From NCBI GenBank assembly GCA_023419875.1, contig JAEZXM010000125.1, forward strand, positions 1-9,647: a stretch of DNA of 9,647 nucleotides, given 5' to 3'. Made by a program: the position numbers and the translations under genes. Within the stretch, counting starts at the first letter, position 1, and each line of letters begins with the position of its first letter. Shown here in pieces: positions 7,001-9,647 of this stretch. The DNA is from Pseudomonadota bacterium. Its GTDB lineage: Bacteria > Myxococcota > Myxococcia > Myxococcales > Anaeromyxobacteraceae. The notes beneath the pieces were generated by a model. The model saw only the letters and a program-made list of their open reading frames with translations, was not told where the DNA came from and did no database searches.

Positions 7001-7753
7001 GCCCGCACGTTCAGCGCGACCGCCAACGCGAGCGGCCAGGTGGTGATCGCCTTCACCAGGAGCGGCGGGCCCGACAACCCGAAGGTCTGCGGCATCGCCG
7101 TGGCGGCGAGCGGGGGCGAGACGAGCCATGCGCTCCAGGTCACTCGAAGCGGCGCGGGGAGCGGCAGCGTCGTGGGCGGTCCCATCGACTGCGGGACGGT
7201 CTGCAGCGCCAGCCTCTCGAACGGCTCGACGGTCACCCTGACCGCGACGCCGGCCACCGGCTCCACCTTCGCCGGCTGGAGCGGCGACTGCGGCGGCACC
7301 GGAACGTGCGTCCTCTCGATGACCGCGGCCCGGTCCGTCACCGCGACCTTCAACACCACCGGGGGCACGTCCACCGGGCGCCTGCTCGGCACGCAGTCCG
7401 GCCGCTGCCTCGACGTCCCCAACCGCTCGCAGACGAACGGCACCAAGCTCTCGATCTGGGACTGCAACGGCGGCACCAACCAGCAGTGGACCCAGACGTC
7501 CTCGGGCGCGTTCCAGGTGTACGGCACGAAGTGCCTGGAGCTCCCGAGCGGCGTCACCGCCGCCGGCACCCAGGTCCAGATCTGGGATTGCACCGGCGGG
7601 GCCAACCAGCAGTGGGTGTTCAATGCCGACGGCACGATCGTGTCGGTCTCCACCGGGCTCTGCCTGGACGTGACGGGCCAGGGCACCGCGAACGGCACGG
7701 CGGTCGTCGTCTGGACCTGCAACGGCGGTGCGAACCAGCGCTGGAGCCGCTAG
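4004..7753 (+). CDS. Multidomain lipoprotein glycosidase: DUF5703/GH95-like catalytic unit, InlB-like repeats, malectin-like domain, CBM13
   Basis: A 1249-residue exported enzyme. Residues 1-23 are a lipoprotein signal with lipobox LAAC (Cys23) followed by Gly, suggesting a membrane-anchored, probably surface location. An N-terminal beta-sandwich (about 48-260) has the DUF5703-like GAYLSKHDVVFNSPI and RIGAQVWNSNGLTMQVTGVD. The six-hairpin barrel (about 275-670) resembles GH95: GYWFWNQRDVFHSF, then SNSHETYWNVRNALTDL with Glu500 at the position of the GH95 general acid, and YDSLGTHLSAINESLLQSH with Asp651 aligned to the Asp of the GH95 DGNFG block, followed by GKIRVFPALPG. A C-terminal beta domain precedes repeat 1 (806-882), a malectin-like domain (888-1036), repeat 2 (1043-1118) and a ricin B lectin (1125-1249). 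GH95 members are alpha-L-fucosidases or alpha-L-galactosidases. The sugar cleaved here is not determinable from sequence. The GH95 Asn-x-Asn and DGNFG motifs are altered, so a different specificity is possible. Confidence 0.85.
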   Translation: MRIDTLRFVRACVLSLLPALAACGPELTADESGTFAAATDSHSFNTTTGTLNVDYGAYLSKHDVVFNSPITTATNGQTVATGRIGAQVWNSNGLTMQVTGVDNAQQTAFSSGLVNLRTSPGMDTGYSRFQQRLNLYDGVITATYDSNRTVTVMGAPNSEVLGIHVEDGRSGVSSVTLEISIWDLSGLPASSNSMYLDIPNMGTWKTVSTFADSTGAGISRGQSDSNGFGYTLAASVEGASYTASVVNGSTVRLTITPTSSYTIWIANATRKNAPNGDSVAQAKRLLSGARTSGYAATLASFKRWWNDFWNASFVQYSNAAGDADYLENSYYLAEYIIAGGSFGNYPFQHIHGTYNAKKDDQATQWSGGYWFWNQRDVFHSFLASNHASVLDTFYNLYLRNYDAMKATTQRRFGVDGIWVPETIGWDGNARHTENSDFTKNVFTTGDEAGQWMYYRYKYTNDAAWLSRIYPFMREAAKFHTSRFSRDSAGKYYMASSNSHETYWNVRNALTDLVAVKAFFPMVIEASATLGQDANLRAQWQDVLNNLVAYPSDSNGYLPHTPPISATRNNENVVCEMAWPYGVVGIGSPDLSRVVYNWNTRPFPHTEIWSPDAVQAARLGMGAQAFSSMKTMIGKFQAYPNGITNTWNGVYDSLGTHLSAINESLLQSHTGKIRVFPALPGDTSFVGKFTLLAYGGFLVSSEREGNEIKYVGLKSLHGKPATVVNPWGNQQVQVRNVANDTVVLTSSASEFTFNTAANGIYVIERTAKLLGAYGYAPITATANQSQKTLAGTSARLGAGTGSAQTNYTLTVTKSGNGSGTVSGGAINCGSTCSAVVAAGTTVTLTATPAPGSTFAGWSGACSGTGSCTLTMSSARSVTASFTAPQTGGVSINAGGSASGTFVADAYFSGGSTYSTTSAIDTSQITGAVPPQAVFQTERYGEFTYTVPGLTAGNAYTVTLYFAESYWTAAGQRTFNVAVNGATALTAFDIFAAAGGAGRAIARTFSATANASGQVVIAFTRSGGPDNPKVCGIAVAASGGETSHALQVTRSGAGSGSVVGGPIDCGTVCSASLSNGSTVTLTATPATGSTFAGWSGDCGGTGTCVLSMTAARSVTATFNTTGGTSTGRLLGTQSGRCLDVPNRSQTNGTKLSIWDCNGGTNQQWTQTSSGAFQVYGTKCLELPSGVTAAGTQVQIWDCTGGANQQWVFNADGTIVSVSTGLCLDVTGQGTANGTAVVVWTCNGGANQRWSR
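6419..6649 (+). repeat. InlB-like beta repeat, copy 1, in the large glycosidase
   Basis: Residues about 806-882 form a Cys-containing repeat (TLTVTKSGNGSGTVSGG, INCGSTCSA, ATPAPGSTFAGWSGAC, then SVTASF) of the divergent InlB B-repeat/Flg_new_2 kind, common in secreted myxobacterial proteins. It links the catalytic region to the malectin-like domain. Copy 2 is at 7130-7357; the two share an exact 20-base stretch starting at 6557 and 7265. Confidence 0.8.
6665..7111 (+). other. Malectin-like carbohydrate-binding domain (CBM57-like)
   Basis: Residues about 888-1036 show the malectin pattern: opening VSINAGGSASGTFVADAYF, middle QTERYGEFTYTVPGL, then YTVTLYFAESYW, RTFNVAVNG and closing GPDNPKVCGIAVA. 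Malectin folds bind oligosaccharides, and bacterial copies are frequent accessories of glycosidases. The ligand here is unknown. Confidence 0.75.
7130..7357 (+). repeat. InlB-like beta repeat, copy 2, in the large glycosidase
   Basis: Residues about 1043-1118 (LQVTRSGAGSGSVVGGPIDC, TVTLTATPATGSTFAGWSGD, then SVTATF) duplicate the repeat at 6419-6649, including the four cysteines. It separates the malectin-like domain from the lectin. Confidence 0.8.
7376..7750 (+). other. Ricin B-type CBM13 module of the large glycosidase
   Basis: Residues about 1125-1249 contain three trefoil lobes ending NQQW (1159-1162), NQQW (1201-1204) and NQRW (1244-1247). All three lobes keep paired cysteines: GRCLDV/WDC, TKCLEL/WDC and GLCLDV/WTC. 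It is the same module class as in the divergent GH43 enzyme, supporting a common target glycan. Confidence 0.88.
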
Positions 7754-7984
7754 CGGACGCGGGCGCTCACCAACCGCTCGGCTCGCCGCGCACGAACGCG
7801 AGCCGAGCGGGGCAGGGGCGCCGAAACGGCAAAGGTCGAGGCCCTGGCGGTCTGGCCCGGCGAGCGCCTGGCCGCTTCCGGCCCGGGAGGAGTGTCGCCA
7901 TCGGACGCAGGGCGAGGCCTGAGTCAGGGGTTACCTTGTTCGCGCCTGCGACGGCCGCCGTGGCCCGTCTTGGGGGCGTCGCGC
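7754..7984. other. Intergenic region between the large glycosidase and the YqaA-type gene
   Basis: This 231-bp GC-rich spacer contains the hairpin at 7774-7810 and nothing else I can identify. A possible upstream GTG at 7892 for the next gene has a purine run only one base away and would add 31 residues not typical of the family. Confidence 0.5.
7774..7810 (+). terminator. Perfect 13-bp hairpin after the large glycosidase gene
   Basis: Arms 7774-7786 and 7798-7810 are exactly complementary, with an 11-base loop, starting 20 bases after the stop codon. No T run follows on either strand, so it is not a classical intrinsic terminator. It may be a U-less terminator or a 3'-end-stabilising hairpin. 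Confidence 0.55.
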
Positions 7985-8566
7985 GTGAACCTCTTCTCTC
8001 CGCTCTACCGCAGAACGATGGCCTGGGCCCGCCACCCCCGCGCGCCCTGGATCCTGGGCGCGACCAGCTTCGCGGAGTCGTCGTTCTTCCCCGTCCCTCC
8101 CGACGTGATGCTCGCACCGATGAGCATGGCCGCGCCCCGGCGCGCCTGGTGGTTCGCGCTCCTCACCACCGTGGCGTCGGTTGCGGGGGGTCTGTTCGGC
8201 TATGCCATCGGCGCGCTCGCCCTCGACGCGCTTCTGCCGTGGCTCCAGGGGAGCGGGTACTGGGGCTCGTACCAGTCCGCGGTCGCGTGGTTCGAGCGGT
8301 GGGGGTTCTGGGCGATCTTCGTCGCCGGGTTCACCCCGATCCCATACAAGGTCTTCACCATCGCGGCCGGGGCGCTGTCGGTCGGGCTGCTCCCGTTCAC
8401 GATCGCGTCGTTCATCGGGCGGGGTGCGCGCTTCTTCCTCGTGGCCGGGCTCATGGCCTGGGGCGGCGCGCGGATGGAGGCGGCCCTCCACCGGCACGTG
8501 GATCGACTCGGGTGGGCGACGGTGGCGCTCGTCGGGGTCGCGATCGTCTGGCAGGGGTGCCGCTGA
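7985..8566 (+). CDS. YqaA-type VTT (DedA superfamily) inner-membrane protein
   Basis: A 193-residue polytopic inner-membrane protein of the VTT/SNARE-associated (DedA superfamily) group, YqaA branch. Members of the wider superfamily affect lipid flipping and envelope homeostasis; the role of this branch is not settled. The GTG start gives the family-typical opening NLFSPLYRRTMAWARHP. Key motifs are FAESSFFPVPPDVMLAPMSM (residues 29-48, with the re-entrant Glu31 and prolines), ASVAGGLFGYAIG (64-76), AGFTPIPYKVFTIAAGAL (114-131) and GRGARFFLVAGLM (145-157). A last hydrophobic segment (about 175-189) ends the protein. The Shine-Dalgarno is weak (GGGGGC near 7973). It is followed by the acetyltransferase on the same strand after 39 bp. 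Confidence 0.9.
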   Translation: MNLFSPLYRRTMAWARHPRAPWILGATSFAESSFFPVPPDVMLAPMSMAAPRRAWWFALLTTVASVAGGLFGYAIGALALDALLPWLQGSGYWGSYQSAVAWFERWGFWAIFVAGFTPIPYKVFTIAAGALSVGLLPFTIASFIGRGARFFLVAGLMAWGGARMEAALHRHVDRLGWATVALVGVAIVWQGCR

Positions 8567-8593
8567 GCGCCATCGCGACCGCCGACACACGGC

Positions 8594-8599
8594 TACACT
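8594..8599 (+). promoter_or_regulatory. Possible -10 box for a leaderless acetyltransferase transcript
   Basis: TACACT ends six bases before the GTG at 8606, and no Shine-Dalgarno is visible there. A transcript starting at or near the GTG would be leaderless. The -35 region (around 8571) is poor, so this is tentative. Confidence 0.3.
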
Positions 8600-8605
8600 G
8601 GCCGG

Positions 8606-9037
8606 GTGACCCAGCTCCTCGTCCGGCCCGTCACCCCCGCCGACGCCACCGCCGTGCTCGACCTCTGGCGCGCGGTCTTCCCCGAGTACGCCGACCCTTC
8701 CCGCCCGCAGCGCGATCCCGCGGCGAGCATCGCGCGGAAGCTCGCCTTCGGCGATGGCCTGTTCTGGCTCGCCGAGCGCGAGGGGCGCGTGGTGGGGACG
8801 GCGATGGCGGGATGGGACGGCCACCGCGGCTGGCTCTACTCGGTGGGCGTCCACCCCGAGGCGCGCCGCGCCGGGATCGGGGCCCGGCTCGTCGCCGAGG
8901 CCGAGCGCGCCCTCGTCGCGCGAGGCTGCCCGAAGGTGAACCTCCAGGTGCTCGCCGAGAACCCTGCGGCCGCGGAGTTCTGGCGCCGGCTCGGGTACAC
9001 GCAGGACGCGGTGCTCCCGTTCGGGAAGCGGCTGTAG
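8606..9037 (+). CDS. GNAT-family N-acetyltransferase (YpeA-like)
   Basis: A 143-residue cytoplasmic enzyme transferring an acetyl group from acetyl-CoA; the acceptor is unknown. The acetyl-CoA loop motif A is VHPEARRAGIGARLVAEAER (residues 82-101) with the R/Q-x-x-G-x-G/A signature RRAGIG. Motif B is VNLQVLAENPAAAEFWRRLG (111-130), the pattern of the YpeA/RimI-like group, and the end is the usual GY...PFGKRL. The GTG start gives LLVRPVTPADATAVLDLW, the normal beginning of a GNAT domain. It converges with the small membrane protein gene, with one base between the stops. Confidence 0.9.
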   Translation: MTQLLVRPVTPADATAVLDLWRAVFPEYADPSRPQRDPAASIARKLAFGDGLFWLAEREGRVVGTAMAGWDGHRGWLYSVGVHPEARRAGIGARLVAEAERALVARGCPKVNLQVLAENPAAAEFWRRLGYTQDAVLPFGKRL

Positions 9038-9038
9038 C

Positions 9039-9335
9039 TCAGCGCCGCTCGGGCGACCTGTCCTCGTCCTTCGGCCGGCCGTCGCGCCAGCCGAGGATCG
9101 CCCACCAGACGAGCCCCACGACCACGCTCACCAGCGCCGCCTGCGCCCTGCCGAGCGGATCCGACACGCCCGCGGCCATGATCTTCGTGATCGCCAGGAA
9201 GCTCGCGGGGAGGATCGTGGGCCCGAACGCGCTCTTCCAGCGCCTCCGGAGCACCCAGGCGACGGCCCCGACGATGACGAGCTCGATTCCGGCGACGCCG
9301 ATGGCCGCCACGAGCGTGAATCCCCGCTCCTCCAT
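9039..9335 (-). CDS. Small membrane protein of unknown function
   Basis: A 98-residue protein with at least two transmembrane segments: residues about 7-29 (TLVAAIGVAGIELVIVGAVA) and about 66-83 (AALVSVVVGLVWWAILGW), with a weaker hydrophobic stretch near 40-55. The loop between is basic (RRRWKSAF) and the C-terminal tail is highly charged. I do not recognise the family. The ATG at 9333-9335 is chosen because GGAGGT stands five bases upstream on the minus strand; an upstream ATG at 9389 would add 18 mostly Arg-rich residues with no better site. TGA stop at 9039-9041. Confidence 0.7.
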   Translation of the reverse strand: MEERGFTLVAAIGVAGIELVIVGAVAWVLRRRWKSAFGPTILPASFLAITKIMAAGVSDPLGRAQAALVSVVVGLVWWAILGWRDGRPKDEDRSPERR

Positions 9336-9340
9336 CCGAG

Positions 9341-9346
9341 ACCTCC
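9341..9346 (-). promoter_or_regulatory. Ribosome binding site of the small membrane protein
   Basis: GGAGGT on the minus strand lies five bases before the ATG at 9335 and decides that start over the ATG at 9389. Confidence 0.7.
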
Positions 9347-9406
9347 GCGTCCGCCGCGCATCTTGGTCCAGGCGCGGCGCGCGGGGCAACGCGAGAAAGG
9401 GCGCAC

Positions 9407-9435
9407 TTGCGGCGGCGCGGTCCCTCCGTTATAGC
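9407..9435 (+). promoter_or_regulatory. Sigma-70-like promoter for the DUF4395-like gene
   Basis: TTGCGG (9407-9412) and TATAGC (9430-9435) are separated by 17 bp, the optimal spacing. The start codon follows 21 bp after the -10 and has GGAG at 9447-9450. This is the best-formed promoter in the window. Confidence 0.5.
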
Positions 9436-9456
9436 GGATGGTCACCGGAGAACCGC

Positions 9457-9647
9457 ATGCCCACCAGGCCCTTCCGCACGGCAGACCCGTACCGCGACCT
9501 CGCCGTCATCGACGTCCGTGCCACGCGCACCAACCAGGCCGTCGTCGGGATCCTCTGCCTCACCGGGATCCTGACGGGCGCGTGGTGGCTCTTCGCGTTC
9601 GTCTCGGCACAGCTCGCGCTCGCGGTCTGGCGCGGCCGCCGCTGGTG
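9457..9647 (+). CDS. DUF4395-like membrane protein (3' partial)
   Basis: The first 63 codons of a gene running off the window. The ATG has GGAG six bases upstream. VIDVRATRTNQAVVGILCLT (residues 17-36) matches the R-x-N/T-Q opening of DUF4395 membrane proteins, followed by hydrophobic segments GILCLTGILTGAWWLF and AFVSAQLALAVW. Function is unknown, and the family call rests on this short stretch. It diverges from the small membrane protein gene with 121 bp between the starts. Confidence 0.65.
   Translation, partial: MPTRPFRTADPYRDLAVIDVRATRTNQAVVGILCLTGILTGAWWLFAFVSAQLALAVWRGRRW

Noticed and set aside
3905..7129. Very long open frame (1074 codons) on the minus strand opposite the large glycosidase
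   Set aside because: Its Arg/Gly/Val/Ala/Asp-rich protein shows no domain, while the plus strand encodes clear domains in order throughout. Strong G/C third-position bias leaves the opposite strand free of stops.
7376..7750. Internally repeated DNA considered as a tandem repeat or CRISPR-like array
   Set aside because: The periodicity is explained by the three lobes of the ricin-B trefoil at protein level; DNA copies are diverged and have no spacers.
7931..8854. 307-codon minus-strand frame opposite the YqaA-type and acetyltransferase genes
   Set aside because: No recognisable domain and Arg/Glu/Pro/Gly-rich composition; both opposite genes are confidently recognised.

Overview
This is a very GC-rich window with strong G/C bias at third codon positions. 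Gene content and codon style suggest a soil deltaproteobacterium-type organism, most plausibly Myxococcota near Anaeromyxobacter. That assignment is inference from general resemblance; no rRNA or marker gene is present to prove it.

Layout. (1) Positions 3-1208 (+): an ATP-dependent 6-phosphofructokinase of the TP0108/clade X type, cut off at its 5' end by the window edge, which begins with a run of 14 C. (2) 1319-1687 (+): a 122-residue HxlR-family winged-helix regulator. (3) 1701-2228 (-): a DUF1801 protein with a strongly basic N-terminal tail, convergent with the regulator. (4) 2250-3719 (-): a secreted GH43 enzyme resembling subfamily 24 exo-beta-1,3-galactanases, with a C-terminal ricin-type CBM13. 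(5) 4004-7753 (+), divergent from it across a 284-bp spacer: a 1249-residue lipoprotein with a DUF5703/GH95-like six-hairpin glycosidase, two InlB-like repeats around a malectin-like domain, and a C-terminal CBM13. (6) 7985-8566 (+): a YqaA-type VTT (DedA superfamily) membrane protein. (7) 8606-9037 (+): a GNAT acetyltransferase. (8) 9039-9335 (-): a small membrane protein. (9) 9457 to the window end (+): the start of a DUF4395-like membrane protein.

The accessory core is the divergent glycosidase pair at 2250-7753. Both enzymes are exported, one with an ordinary signal peptide and one with a lipobox, and both end in the same class of carbohydrate-binding module. The GH43 enzyme keeps the Glu/Glu/Gln active-site pattern of exo-beta-1,3-galactanases. 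The partner belongs to a fold that includes alpha-L-fucosidases and alpha-L-galactosidases. Together they look like a two-gene module for type II arabinogalactan or a similar branched galactan: one enzyme clips the backbone while the other may remove side-chain sugars. No transporter or sugar-specific regulator is visible here. The flanking genes look like ordinary chromosomal genes, so the pair may be an island acquired by transfer; this is inference. I see no RNA genes, CRISPR arrays, insertion sequences or prophage genes.
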